Assembly (NCBI RefSeq): GCF_020532725.1
Contig: NZ_JAJAVC010000003.1
Span: forward strand, 930,001 to 994,000
DNA: 64,000 nt
Source: Methylobacillus arboreus
GTDB lineage: Bacteria > Pseudomonadota > Gammaproteobacteria > Burkholderiales > Methylophilaceae
Direction of reading: 5' to 3'
This document shows, piece after piece, positions 34,577 to 44,386 of this stretch; the first letter of the stretch is position 1, and each line of letters opens with the position of its first letter. The notes under the pieces were generated by a model. The model did no database searches. It was given only the letters and a program-made list of their open reading frames with translations, and was not told the origin of the DNA. The translations under genes were made by a program, and so were the position numbers.

Positions 34577-37084
34577 TTAGATGCTTTGCAGCACAGTGCG
34601 GGGAGATTGATTGAGGAAACGCCGCATCCCCAGCCATGCCGCCAAAGGCACCAGCAACGCCGACAACAGCATGATGCCCAGCGCGCCAGGCAGATTGAAT
34701 TGATAAGGGATATTGAACACCTGGCTGCTGAGGTAATACGCCATGATGGCAGCGCCTACAGTCGCAACCAGTGCGGCAAGTGCCCCTATGATGGCAAACT
34801 CAGCCCACAGGCCTTGCGCAACCTGACGTCGCGAGGCGCCGAGCACCCGCAACAGGGTAGCCTCCTTCACACGTTCCTCGCGTGTCGCCACCAATGCCGC
34901 ATACAGCACGGCAAGCCCAGTCAGCAGGCTGAAGGCAAACACATACTCCAGCGCGTGGCTCATCTTGTTCATGATCTCGCGCACCTGGTCCAGCAAGGCG
35001 GCCACATCAATCACCGTCAGGTTGGGAAACTCGCGTACCAACTCGTTGAGCAGTTGCTCCTGCCCGCCAGGCAGATGGAAACTGGTGATGTGACTGGCTG
35101 GATAATTATCCAGCACGCCAGGCGGTGTCACTGCAAAGAAGTTGGCACGCATGGTGTCCCACTCCACCTTGCGGATGCTGCTTATCTCTAATTCCAGGCG
35201 GTTCCCCGCCACGTCATAGGTGAGCTTGTCACCGAGCTTGAGATGCAGATCGTTGGCAATGCCCTGCTCCAGCGACAACATGGGCTTGCCGTGATCGGAT
35301 GGTTGCCACCAGCGCCCTTCCAGCAATTGGTTGTCCTGCTGCATATCTGCCGCCCAGGAAAGATTGAACTCGCGCTCGGCCAGGCGGCGTGCCCGGTCAT
35401 CCTGGTAATCCTCAAGATTCAACGGCTTGCCGTTGATCTCCAGCAAGCGCCCGCGCACCATGGGGAAGATTTCCACCTGGTTCAAGCCGTGCTTGTTGAA
35501 GAACTGCTTCATGCGCTCTATCTGGTCGGGCTGGATATTGATGATGAACCGGTTGGGCGCATCCTCTGGCAAGGTTTGCTGCCAGCTTGCCAGCAGGTCG
35601 CCGCGCACTATCGCCAGCAAAGTCAATGCCATCAATCCCAGGCTGAACCCCAGCACCTGGGCCACCACCAAGCCCGGTCTGCGCTTGAGTGCTGCCACGC
35701 CCAGTAGCCACGACCCCGTGACATTCTGCGGCAAGCGCGCGAGCAGGCGGACGCCCAGCCAGGCCAGCACGGCAATAGCCAGCAGCAGGCCGGCCAATGA
35801 CAGCAGCACAATGACCGCCAGCCGCGCATACCCCGCCTGCCAAAAAATCAATACAGCCAACACCAGCAACGCCGGCACAAAATGCAGCCAGTGCGCCTGG
35901 TATTGCTCACCCAGGTCACGGCGCAAAATGCGCAAGGCCGGCACATCGCGCAAGCGTGCAAGATGCGGCCAGACCACCGCCAGCATGGTGGCAAACCCGG
36001 CAGCCAGGCCAGCGACGGCAGGCATTATGCCGGGCGGCGGCAAAGTCTCCACCAACAGCCTGCTCGCCAATACAGCCAAGCCCGCCTGGGCGGCAAATCC
36101 TAGCAAGGCTCCCAGGCCACTGCCCAGCGTGGCAATCAGCAAAGTCTGGCTCATGAGGATGCGGAAAATGAAGCGCCGCGAAGCGCCGAAACAGCGCATG
36201 AGCGCATAGCTATCCAGGCTCTTCTGCACATAGGGCTGGCTGGCAAGAAACATGGCGACCATGGCGAGAATTACGCTCACCATCGCTGACAAACCGAGGA
36301 ATTGCCGGGCCTTTTCCATGGCATTGCGCATTTCCGGCCTGGCATCTGTCACGTTTTGCACCCGCTCGCCCCGGCCCAATTGCGCTTTCAGCCAAGCGGC
36401 ATATTCCTCGACCGCCTGCCCCTCGCCGGCAAGCAGCATCTGGTATTTGACACGGCTGCCAAATTGGACCAGGCCAGTGGAAGACAAGTCCACCGCATTC
36501 ATCATCAGTCGCGGCGCAATACTGAACATGTCACCACCGCGCGAAGGCTCGCGTTGCAGGATGGCGGATACCTGGAAATGGCGCTCGCCGACTTCCAGGC
36601 TGTCGCCGATATTCACCCCCAGCCGCGTCGCCAGCCGCGGCTCTATCCAGACCGTGCCTGGCGCAGGAATGCCGCTGGCAACCTGGCCGCCGGTCAACAT
36701 CAGGGCAGGTTCGACCTTCTGCTCCAGCACCGTCAGCTCGCCGCGCAGGGGAAAGCCAGCCTCGATCACCTTGATCTCGACCAATTGGCTGTCATCGCCG
36801 TGCAACACCATGCTGGGGAATTCGGTCGCGCGCGTGAATTGCAATCCACGCCGCCCAGCTTCCTCTGCATAGGCGTCGGGAATCGTGTGGTCCGCATTCA
36901 CCATGAGGTCGCCGCCGAGCAACATGCCGCCCTGGCGCACCAATGCCGACTCGATGCGATTGGTAAAGAAACCAACGGAAGTTGTCGCCGCCACGGCAAG
37001 CACCAGCGCCAGCACCAACACTCTCACCTCGCCTGCGGCCCACTGGCTGCGCAACTGGCGCCAGGCAATCGAGAATGCCATCAT
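34577..37084 (-). CDS. ybbP: ABC transporter permease, FtsX/YbbP type
   Basis: 835 residues, much longer than simple LolC/LolE proteins and matching YbbP. A first membrane helix (VLVLALVLAVAATTSVGFF) is followed by a large periplasmic domain, a cluster of helices around residues 265-490, a second periplasmic domain, and a last FtsX cluster with VFAFSLLTGLAVLYAALVATREERV and LLRVLGASRRQV. It pairs with the ATPase YbbA; start and stop overlap by 4 bp with the order ybbA then ybbP. The physiological substrate of YbbAP is not established; lipoprotein or lipid extraction is inferred from family relatives. Confidence 0.88.
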   Translation of the reverse strand: MMAFSIAWRQLRSQWAAGEVRVLVLALVLAVAATTSVGFFTNRIESALVRQGGMLLGGDLMVNADHTIPDAYAEEAGRRGLQFTRATEFPSMVLHGDDSQLVEIKVIEAGFPLRGELTVLEQKVEPALMLTGGQVASGIPAPGTVWIEPRLATRLGVNIGDSLEVGERHFQVSAILQREPSRGGDMFSIAPRLMMNAVDLSSTGLVQFGSRVKYQMLLAGEGQAVEEYAAWLKAQLGRGERVQNVTDARPEMRNAMEKARQFLGLSAMVSVILAMVAMFLASQPYVQKSLDSYALMRCFGASRRFIFRILMSQTLLIATLGSGLGALLGFAAQAGLAVLASRLLVETLPPPGIMPAVAGLAAGFATMLAVVWPHLARLRDVPALRILRRDLGEQYQAHWLHFVPALLVLAVLIFWQAGYARLAVIVLLSLAGLLLAIAVLAWLGVRLLARLPQNVTGSWLLGVAALKRRPGLVVAQVLGFSLGLMALTLLAIVRGDLLASWQQTLPEDAPNRFIINIQPDQIERMKQFFNKHGLNQVEIFPMVRGRLLEINGKPLNLEDYQDDRARRLAEREFNLSWAADMQQDNQLLEGRWWQPSDHGKPMLSLEQGIANDLHLKLGDKLTYDVAGNRLELEISSIRKVEWDTMRANFFAVTPPGVLDNYPASHITSFHLPGGQEQLLNELVREFPNLTVIDVAALLDQVREIMNKMSHALEYVFAFSLLTGLAVLYAALVATREERVKEATLLRVLGASRRQVAQGLWAEFAIIGALAALVATVGAAIMAYYLSSQVFNIPYQFNLPGALGIMLLSALLVPLAAWLGMRRFLNQSPRTVLQSI

Positions 37085-37767
37085 GCGGCAGCCTCCTCAT
37101 GCAGCTTGCCCTCGTGCAGGCGCAATCTGCGCTGGCAGCGAAGCGCGAGCTTCATGTCGTGCGTCACCAGGATCAATGTCGTACCTGACTCGGCATTCAA
37201 GCCAAACAACAAATCCACGATACGTTCACCCGTATGCTCATCCAGGTTCCCGGTAGGCTCATCGGCAAACAGGATTGCCGGCTGCGGCGCAAAAGCGCGC
37301 GCAATGGCAACGCGTTGCTGTTCCCCGCCCGACATCTGGCGCGGGTAATGCGAGAGGCGCTGGGCAAGCCCCACACGCTCCAATGCCGCAATGGATTTTT
37401 CCTTGGCATCGTTACGGCCCGCAAGCTGCAACGGCAACATGACGTTTTCCAGCGCGGTGAGCGAAGGCAGCAACTGGAAGGACTGGAACACAAACCCCAT
37501 GCTGCGGCCACGCACTGCCGCGCGTCCGTCTTCATCAAGATGGCTGATCTCGGTGCCGCTGATCAGCACTTTTCCGCTACTGGGACTGTCCAACCCGGCA
37601 AGCAGGCTCAGCAACGTTGATTTTCCCGATCCAGAGCTGCCGATAATGGCCAGTTTTTCGCCGGCCGGAACCTGCAGGGAAAGAGAACTTAGAATATCAA
37701 GCCTATCGGTGCCGTTTTCTATATATTTATCAAGATTAACCGCTTCAACTGCCAAAGGTGTTTGCAT
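37081..37767 (-). CDS. ybbA: ABC transporter ATP-binding protein YbbA
   Basis: 228 residues. Walker A IIGSSGSGKSTLLSLLAG, signature MSGGEQQRVAIARAF, Walker B AILFADEPTGNLDE and switch His LVTHDMKLA. LolD/MacB-type ATPase for the YbbP permease that follows. A TTG one codon earlier is possible, but the ATG at 37767 is preferred. Only 2 bp separate this start from the divergent tesA ATG at 37770, so each promoter must lie inside the other gene. The divergent ybbA/tesA pair is also known in E. coli, which supports both assignments. Confidence 0.92.
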   Translation of the reverse strand: MQTPLAVEAVNLDKYIENGTDRLDILSSLSLQVPAGEKLAIIGSSGSGKSTLLSLLAGLDSPSSGKVLISGTEISHLDEDGRAAVRGRSMGFVFQSFQLLPSLTALENVMLPLQLAGRNDAKEKSIAALERVGLAQRLSHYPRQMSGGEQQRVAIARAFAPQPAILFADEPTGNLDEHTGERIVDLLFGLNAESGTTLILVTHDMKLALRCQRRLRLHEGKLHEEAAA

Positions 37768-37769
37768 CA

Positions 37770-38396
37770 ATGATGTTCCGTTTCATGTTTTTATTGGGCC
37801 TTGCCTCTACCTTGCTTGCCAATCCAGTCCAGGCCGCCACGATTCTTGTCTATGGCGACAGCCTGTCCGCCGCCTATGGTATCCCGCGCGAACAAGGCTG
37901 GGTCAGCCTGCTTGAAACCCGGCTCAAACAACAATACCCCGCTTACCAAGTGGTGAATGCCAGTATCAGCGGGGAAACCACAAGCGGCGGCTCGAGCCGC
38001 ATCAATGCGGCGCTAACCCAGCATACACCCGATATCGTCATCCTGGAGCTTGGCGCCAACGACGGCTTGCGGGGGCTGTCTGTGAACGATATGCGCAGCA
38101 ACCTTACCGCCATGATCAAGGCCAGCCAGCAAGCCAAGGCCCGCGTGCTGCTGGTGGGCATGATGATCCCCCCGAACTATGGCCCTAAATATACGCGAGA
38201 GTTCAGTTCCAGCTACCAGGCGCTCGCCAAGGAGTTCAATGTGCCATTAGTGAACTTCCTGCTTGAAGGCGTAGCAGGGCAGGTCGAGTTCACCCAGGCA
38301 GATGGCCTGCACCCCAAGGCCAACGCCCAGGAGAAAATACTGGAAAACGTCTGGAAAACCCTGGAGCCCTTACTCAAAACCGGCAAGCCTGCTTAG
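37770..38396 (+). CDS. tesA: Arylesterase / acyl-CoA thioesterase TesA (SGNH hydrolase)
   Basis: 208 residues from the ATG at 37770 (a second ATG follows at once). A signal peptide of about 22 residues ends NPVQAATI, so the enzyme should be periplasmic. SGNH blocks are all present: GDSLSAAYG with the nucleophile Ser, Gly in ISGETTSGG, GANDGLRGL with the Asn, and DGLHPKANAQ with the catalytic Asp and His. It may hydrolyse esters, thioesters and lysophospholipids. Its 3' end overlaps the convergent tilS by 27 bp. Confidence 0.92.
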   Translation: MMFRFMFLLGLASTLLANPVQAATILVYGDSLSAAYGIPREQGWVSLLETRLKQQYPAYQVVNASISGETTSGGSSRINAALTQHTPDIVILELGANDGLRGLSVNDMRSNLTAMIKASQQAKARVLLVGMMIPPNYGPKYTREFSSSYQALAKEFNVPLVNFLLEGVAGQVEFTQADGLHPKANAQEKILENVWKTLEPLLKTGKPA

Positions 38397-39719
38397 GGTC
38401 AGCGGCTGCCACTCTGCAAGCACGCCCTCTTCGCCTGCCTGCGCCTTCCAGTGACTGGCAACGCCCAAGCCTGGCACCAGCACCAGCTCCTCCTCAAGAT
38501 AAAGCAAAGGCAGGCGCTCACGCAACCAGGGGGCGAGGCTGGCCTCCTGCGACAATTGCTTGAGCGTGCGTGTCGGACGCTTGGCATCCGGCTTGAAGCG
38601 CTCACCACCACTGCGGTAGCGTATATTGAATCCGCGCCCCTGAATCCGAGCCAGTGCAAGCCCTGCACCGGTTTTCCGCTCAAAAAACAGATGTCCGTTA
38701 TTGGGCAACAGCAGTTCGCTCTCACCCTGCCAAGACAAACTGCCTGGCTCCGGTATCGGCCACTCCAGGCTCAGGCAGGCCCAACCCTGATAACGCCGCA
38801 CATAGGTAGCTTCATGCGCCTGCACCTTGACCATGGCCTTGTCGCCGGCATGCAACAGTTGCTGCAGCATTTCCTGCAAACGCGGCTGCCCGGGCATGGG
38901 CAAGCCATATGCAGCCAGCCACCAGCGCAACAGATTGCGCGCCCGCGTATCGGACAATTTTCCCAGTGTTGCTACATTCAGGCGGCCCGCAACGACAACC
39001 GCTGCCGCATCCAGGACAGCAAGCTCGTCAAGCAAACCCAGCGCTTCCGCGATATGGGTGGCAGAACGGGCAAACGTGCTTTTTGCTGCGGGAAAGCGCT
39101 GTTCTATTAATGGAAAAACCTGGTGCCGGCAAAAATTCCTGTCGTAGGCGGTATCAAGATTGCTTTCGTCTTCTATCCAGTTTAACCCGGCTTGTCTGGC
39201 AAATGCTTCGAGCTCGGCACGCGAAGCATCCATCAATGGGCGCAGCAAACACCGCCCCCGGTCCAGTGTTGCCATGCCAGCCAACCCTTTTGCGCCTGCC
39301 CCGCGCAGCAGTTGCAACAGCAAGGTTTCAGCCTGGTCGTCCTGGTGATGCGCCAACACGACATGATCCGCCTGCCGGGACAGCAAGGCAGCATAACGCG
39401 CCTGCCTTGCACTCGCTTCAATGCCCAGTCCTGACTGCGTGTCCACATCGACGCGTTCACAATGAAACGGCACATCCAGCCTGCGGCATTCATCGGCGCA
39501 GAATTCAGCCCAGGCATCGGCATTGGGGCTCAAGCCGTGATGAACGTGCATGGCCTCCAGCACAAAGCTATGACTCGACCTGGCTTCGGCCAGGAGTTGC
39601 AGCAGGACGCGCGAGTCCAGCCCGCCACTGAACGCAACCAGCAAGCGCTGGCCAGGCTTGATATGGGAAGACAGGAAATTATCCGTCCGGCGCACCAGAC
39701 CAGATACATGACGAGACAT
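38370..39719 (-). CDS. tilS: tRNA(Ile)-lysidine synthase
   Basis: Modifies C34 of the CAU-anticodon isoleucine tRNA to lysidine, an essential step. About 449 residues. The ATP pyrophosphatase loop is LLVAFSGGLDSRVLL near the N-terminus; VHHGLSPNADAWAEFC and VVLAHHQDDQAETLLLQLLRG follow. The C-terminal domains resemble E. coli TilS, including FNIRYRSGGERFKP and WLRERLPLLYLEEELV. The ATG at 39719 (MSRHVSGLV) fits the family better than the upstream 39755. It lies 53 bp after accA, in the conserved order dnaE-accA-tilS, and overlaps tesA tail to tail. Confidence 0.94.
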   Translation of the reverse strand: MSRHVSGLVRRTDNFLSSHIKPGQRLLVAFSGGLDSRVLLQLLAEARSSHSFVLEAMHVHHGLSPNADAWAEFCADECRRLDVPFHCERVDVDTQSGLGIEASARQARYAALLSRQADHVVLAHHQDDQAETLLLQLLRGAGAKGLAGMATLDRGRCLLRPLMDASRAELEAFARQAGLNWIEDESNLDTAYDRNFCRHQVFPLIEQRFPAAKSTFARSATHIAEALGLLDELAVLDAAAVVVAGRLNVATLGKLSDTRARNLLRWWLAAYGLPMPGQPRLQEMLQQLLHAGDKAMVKVQAHEATYVRRYQGWACLSLEWPIPEPGSLSWQGESELLLPNNGHLFFERKTGAGLALARIQGRGFNIRYRSGGERFKPDAKRPTRTLKQLSQEASLAPWLRERLPLLYLEEELVLVPGLGVASHWKAQAGEEGVLAEWQPLTLSRLAGFE

Positions 39720-39772
39720 TGCGATAGGCTCACAGGACCGATGGAACTTGCCCATCGGTCCTGAAAAATGAC

Positions 39773-40762
39773 TTATTTGACAGGGACTTCTTTGAACTTG
39801 CCATAGCTCATGAGGCGCTCATGACGCGTCTCCAGCAAGTTATCCACGGACTTGACCTGCAAGTGGGCAAGCTCGTCAGCAAGGGCGCGGCGCAGGTTTT
39901 GCATCATGTCCTCCGGCGCACGGTGGGCTCCTCCCATAGGTTCGGGCACGATTCGATCGACTAGGCCAAAGGCCTTGAGGCGCGGTGCCGTAATCCCCAG
40001 GGTTTCCGCCGCTTCCGATGCCTTGTCAGCGCTCTTCCAGAGAATGGACGCACAACCTTCGGGCGAGATCACGGAGTAAGTGGAATACTGCAGCATCATC
40101 AGGTGATCCACTACGCCCAGCGCCAATGCGCCGCCCGAGCCGCCTTCACCGATAATGACCCCGATGATGGGCACGGTCAGTTCAGCCATGACATAAAGAT
40201 TGCGGGCAATGGCTTCCGATTGGCCGCGCTCTTCCGCACCAATGCCTGGATAGGCTCCAGGCGTGTCGATCAGGGTAATGATGGGCAGCTTGAACTTCTC
40301 GGCTAGGCGGTAAAGACGCAACGCCTTGCGGTAGCCTTCGGGACGCGGCATGCCGAAGTTGCGATACTGGCGTTCCTTGACGTCACGGCCTTTCTGGTGG
40401 CCAATCACCATCACCGGCTGCCCCTCGAAACGGGCAATGCCGCCCACGATCGCCGGGTCATCGGAAAAGGTACGGTCGCCGTGCAACTCCTCGAAGTCCG
40501 TGAAAATGCCGCGAATGTAATCCAGGGTATAAGGCCGTTGCGGATGCCGCGCTACCTGGGATATCTGCCAGGCTGTAAGCTTGGCGTAGATGTCCTTGGT
40601 CAGGGTCTTGTTCTTTTGCTGCAGGCGCTCGATCTCTTCCGAGATATCCAGTGCAGAATCATCCTGCACGTAGCGCAGCTCCTCAATTTTAGCCTCCAGC
40701 TCAGCAATCGGTTGCTCGAACTCAAGGAAACTGGTTTTTACGTTGTTGGTTTTGGCGTTCAT
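39773..40762 (-). CDS. accA: Acetyl-CoA carboxylase carboxyltransferase subunit alpha
   Basis: Forms with AccD the carboxyltransferase that makes malonyl-CoA, the first step of fatty acid synthesis. 329 residues, normal size. [19 protein letters not shown] at the N-terminus is the usual coiled coil; [49 protein letters not shown] (quoted as KGRDVKERQ) and [11 protein letters not shown] mark the crotonase-fold core. It starts 6 bp after dnaE, the classic dnaE-accA link. Confidence 0.97.
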   Translation of the reverse strand: MNAKTNNVKTSFLEFEQPIAELEAKIEELRYVQDDSALDISEEIERLQQKNKTLTKDIYAKLTAWQISQVARHPQRPYTLDYIRGIFTDFEELHGDRTFSDDPAIVGGIARFEGQPVMVIGHQKGRDVKERQYRNFGMPRPEGYRKALRLYRLAEKFKLPIITLIDTPGAYPGIGAEERGQSEAIARNLYVMAELTVPIIGVIIGEGGSGGALALGVVDHLMMLQYSTYSVISPEGCASILWKSADKASEAAETLGITAPRLKAFGLVDRIVPEPMGGAHRAPEDMMQNLRRALADELAHLQVKSVDNLLETRHERLMSYGKFKEVPVK

Positions 40763-40768
40763 AGGGCG

Positions 40769-43700
40769 TCAATTATAAAGTATTTTCACGTTTTCATCGC
40801 TGAGCCAGCCTTTCAGCCCATACAATAATTCATCCTGAAGCTCGACGCGCCAATCATTGCCCAGCATGAGCTCGACGCGCGCCTCCTTATTGCGGTATTC
40901 CACCTTTACCGCACAGCCGCGCCCGGTTTCCGACGTACCTGATTTGCAGTACGGCGCCAGCAATGTCCGCAATTTGTCAGCGTCGGCCTGACCATTGCAG
41001 CTAAGCTTGAGCAGGTTGGCATAAGCGCTGCGCGCGCCGGCAATATCGCTCAAACGCCGTGCATTGACGCGGAAGCCGCCCGAAAAGTCGTCATGGCTGA
41101 CCCGTCCCTCGACGATCAGGAGCTGGTCTTCCTTGAGCAAGGCTGCATTCTCGTTCAGCAGCTCCCCACTGACGACAATATCCACACGCCCGGCCATATC
41201 ATCCAGCGTCACGATGGCCATCTTGCCACGCCCAGTCATGCGTACCCGCACGCCCATGACCACACCAGCAAGCAGTTGCGGCTGATCACTGGGCTTGATA
41301 TTAGCAAGGTTGTTGCGCACGAAGGTGGCAACCTCTTTCTGGTAATCAGCATACGGGTGGCCGCTAAAATAAAACCCCAGCGCCGCTTTTTCTTCCTGTA
41401 AGCGCTGCTTTTCCGTCCAAGGTAGCGTCTCCGGCAGCACATGCGCGGCACTGTCGATGATCGAACCAAACAGGCTGTCCTGCCCGCTCGCCGCGCCACT
41501 CTGCTCGGCAGCACTGATGGCCAGGCTCACGCCCGCCAGCAGCGCAGCGCGGTTGGACTCAAGCTTGTCGAACGCACCTGCGCGAATCAGCGATTCGATC
41601 ACCCGGCGATTGACCTTGCGCAGGTCCAGGCGGCTGCAGAAGTCGAACAGGTCCTTGAACGGCCCCTCTTCCTTGCGTGCAGCCAGGATAAGCTCAATTG
41701 CGGCCCAGCCAGTGCCCTTGATGGCCCCCAGGCCATAGATGATCTGCTTGTCGTTAATCGGCTTAAAGCGGAACTCACTCATATTGATGTCTGGCGGCAA
41801 TACTTCCAGGCCATTGACAATGCAATCGTCATGGAACAGGTGCACGTTGTCCGTGTTGTTCATGTCCGCCGAAATAGTGGCAGCCAGGAAAGCGGCGGGA
41901 TAATGCGCCTTGAGGTAGGCAGTATGATAGGCAACCAGCGCGTAAGCCGCAGCGTGGGATTTGTTGAAGCCGTAGCTGGCGAATTTCTCCATCAAGTCAA
42001 AAAGGTCGGCGGCCTGTTTTTCCAGTGTGCCATTTTTGACGGCGCCTTCGACGAAGACGGCACGCTGCGCGTCCATCTCCTCCTTCTTTTTCTTGCCCAT
42101 CGCGCGGCGCAGCAAGTCAGCGCCGCCTAGGCTGTAACCCGCCACCACCTGGGCGATCTGCATCACCTGTTCCTGGTAGACCATGATGCCGTAGGTCTCT
42201 TTCAGGATGGACTCGGTCGCCGGATGCGGATACTCCACGCGCTGCAAGCCGTGCTTGCGGCGGCAGAAGTCTGGAATCAGGTCCATCGGGCCCGGGCGGT
42301 AAAGCGCTACCAGCGCGATGATATCCTCGAAGCAGTCAGGCTTGGCCTGTTTCAGCATATCCTTCATGCCGCGCGATTCCAGCTGGAACACGGCTGTGGT
42401 GTTAGCGGCCTTAAGCAGCTGGTAGCTGGCCTTGTCGTCTATCGGCAGCGTCTCGAAATCCAGCGGCGGCTGGCCTTTTTCTGCCCGTTGCAAATTGGCG
42501 TTTTCCAGCGCCATATCGAGGATGGTCAGCGTGCGCAGGCCCAGAAAGTCGAACTTGACCAGGCCAACAGCCTCAACATCGTCCTTGTCGTACTGGCTGA
42601 CGACACTTTCGCCACCGGCCTGGCAGTAAACAGGTGAGAAATCCGAAATCTTGCCCGGAGAAATCAATACCCCGCCGGCATGCATGCCGATATTGCGCGT
42701 CAGGCCTTCCAAGCGCAGTGCCAGCTCCAGCAGTTCGCCGACCTCTTCTTCCTGCTCGCGGCGTTCCTTGAGCTGCGGCTCCTTCTCCAGCGCATCACTC
42801 AGCGTGATGCCAAGCTCGTTCGGAATCAGCTTCGCCACACTGTCGACAAAATTGAACGGCAGATCCAGCACCCGGCCGACATCGCGGATCACGGCCTTGG
42901 CGGCCATGGTCCCGAAGGTGGCGATCTGCGAGACCGAATCGAGGCCGTACTTGTGCTTGACGTAGTCGATGACGCGGTCGCGCCCTTCCTGGCAGAAGTC
43001 GATATCGAAGTCGGGCATGGAAACCCGTTCCGGGTTGAGGAAGCGCTCGAACAGCAATGCATACTGCATCGGGTCGAGGTCGGTAATCCCCAGCGAATAC
43101 GCTACCAGCGAACCCGCGCCCGAACCCCGGCCGGGGCCAACAGGCACGCCATTGTTCTTGGCCCAGTTAATAAAGTCCGCCACGATGAGGAAATAGCCAG
43201 GGAACCCCATCTGGATAATGATATTGGTCTCGAACTCAAGACGGGCCACATACTCCGGGCGCTTCGCTTCGCGCCTGGCCTCGTCCGGGTAAAGCACTTT
43301 GAGGCGTTCCTCAAGTCCAGCCTTGGCCTGCACCACCAGGTATTCATCCAGGCTCTCGCCATTGGGTGTCGGGAATTGCGGCAGGTAATTCTTGCCCAGG
43401 GTCAGGGTCAGGTTGCAGCGCTTGGCAATTTCCACGCTGTTGGCAAGCGCCTCGGGTATATCGGCGAACAGCTCGGCCATTTGCGCCTGGGTCTTGAAAT
43501 ACTGCTCGGCGGTGAAGACTTTGGGACGGCGCTTATCTGCCAGCACGTAGCCCTCGGCAATACAAACGCGCGCCTCGTGTGCCTTGAAGTCATCAGGCGT
43601 CATGAACTGCACAGGATGGGTCGCCACCACTGGCAGCTCCAACTCGCTGGCAAGCGCCAGCGCCCTGGTGATATAAGCTTCCTGCTGCGCATGGCCCGCG

Positions 43701-44218
43701 CGCTGCAACTCTATGTAAAAGCGCTGCGGGAACAGTGCCGCCCATTTTTCGGCCAATTGCTGTGCCTGCGCCGTATTGCCTTGCAACAATGCCTGGCCTA
43801 TATCGCCGCTCATGGCGCCTGACAGCAGGATCAGCCCTTCGCCGCCTGCCTCATGCAACCACTCGCGCTTGATTTCGGCACGGCCGCGATACTGGTTCTG
43901 CAAATATGCGCGGCTGAGCAATTCGCATAGCTGCAGATAACCGCCATGGGTCTGGCATAGCAGCAAGAGACGATAGGGCTGGTCGCGCTTGGATTCGTTT
44001 TCAAGCCAAATATCGGCGCCGATCAGGGGCTTGACGCCCTTACTGCGTGCGGATTTGTAAAACTTGACAGCACCAAATAGGTTGCTCAGATCAGTCAGCG
44101 CCAGCGCCGGCATCTGGTCTGCCACCGCCTGCTTGACGTAATCGCCAATGCGCACGGTGCCATCAACCACGGAATACTCGCTATGACAGCGTAAATGGAT
44201 GAATGAAGGATTGGACAT
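40769..44218 (-). CDS. dnaE: DNA polymerase III subunit alpha
   Basis: Replicative polymerase catalytic subunit. 1149 residues, standard DnaE1 length, no intein. PHP domain at the N-terminus (FIHLRCHSEYSVVDGTVRI), palm motifs GPGRGSGAGSLVAYSLGI and MPDFDIDFCQEGRDRV with catalytic aspartates near residue 402, fingers with YGIMVYQEQVMQIAQVVAGY, then helix-hairpin-helix and the OB domain (GVVMGVRVRMTGRGKMAIV). The C-terminal tau-binding end is short. The gene runs into accA. The 168 bp upstream of the start hold its promoter and a perfect 12-bp palindrome CTTGCATGCAAG at 44263-44274. Confidence 0.98.
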   Translation of the reverse strand: MSNPSFIHLRCHSEYSVVDGTVRIGDYVKQAVADQMPALALTDLSNLFGAVKFYKSARSKGVKPLIGADIWLENESKRDQPYRLLLLCQTHGGYLQLCELLSRAYLQNQYRGRAEIKREWLHEAGGEGLILLSGAMSGDIGQALLQGNTAQAQQLAEKWAALFPQRFYIELQRAGHAQQEAYITRALALASELELPVVATHPVQFMTPDDFKAHEARVCIAEGYVLADKRRPKVFTAEQYFKTQAQMAELFADIPEALANSVEIAKRCNLTLTLGKNYLPQFPTPNGESLDEYLVVQAKAGLEERLKVLYPDEARREAKRPEYVARLEFETNIIIQMGFPGYFLIVADFINWAKNNGVPVGPGRGSGAGSLVAYSLGITDLDPMQYALLFERFLNPERVSMPDFDIDFCQEGRDRVIDYVKHKYGLDSVSQIATFGTMAAKAVIRDVGRVLDLPFNFVDSVAKLIPNELGITLSDALEKEPQLKERREQEEEVGELLELALRLEGLTRNIGMHAGGVLISPGKISDFSPVYCQAGGESVVSQYDKDDVEAVGLVKFDFLGLRTLTILDMALENANLQRAEKGQPPLDFETLPIDDKASYQLLKAANTTAVFQLESRGMKDMLKQAKPDCFEDIIALVALYRPGPMDLIPDFCRRKHGLQRVEYPHPATESILKETYGIMVYQEQVMQIAQVVAGYSLGGADLLRRAMGKKKKEEMDAQRAVFVEGAVKNGTLEKQAADLFDLMEKFASYGFNKSHAAAYALVAYHTAYLKAHYPAAFLAATISADMNNTDNVHLFHDDCIVNGLEVLPPDINMSEFRFKPINDKQIIYGLGAIKGTGWAAIELILAARKEEGPFKDLFDFCSRLDLRKVNRRVIESLIRAGAFDKLESNRAALLAGVSLAISAAEQSGAASGQDSLFGSIIDSAAHVLPETLPWTEKQRLQEEKAALGFYFSGHPYADYQKEVATFVRNNLANIKPSDQPQLLAGVVMGVRVRMTGRGKMAIVTLDDMAGRVDIVVSGELLNENAALLKEDQLLIVEGRVSHDDFSGGFRVNARRLSDIAGARSAYANLLKLSCNGQADADKLRTLLAPYCKSGTSETGRGCAVKVEYRNKEARVELMLGNDWRVELQDELLYGLKGWLSDENVKILYN

Positions 44219-44386
44219 ACGGCGCTAATTTTACCTGATTCAGCCGGACTTGATGGCATGATCTTGCATGCAAGGCTGCCACTTTCCTGCATAAGCCAGT
44301 GTCATACGGCTTTGTATCCAAGCAGAAGAACAAGGCGACCCAACGCGGTTATACATTTAAATTGCAAGGTTGCAGGCGAAACCGTA

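Noticed and set aside
44263-44274. Palindrome CTTGCATGCAAG upstream of dnaE as a regulator site
   Set aside because: A 12-bp palindrome in a promoter region is not rare and nothing else supports a function.
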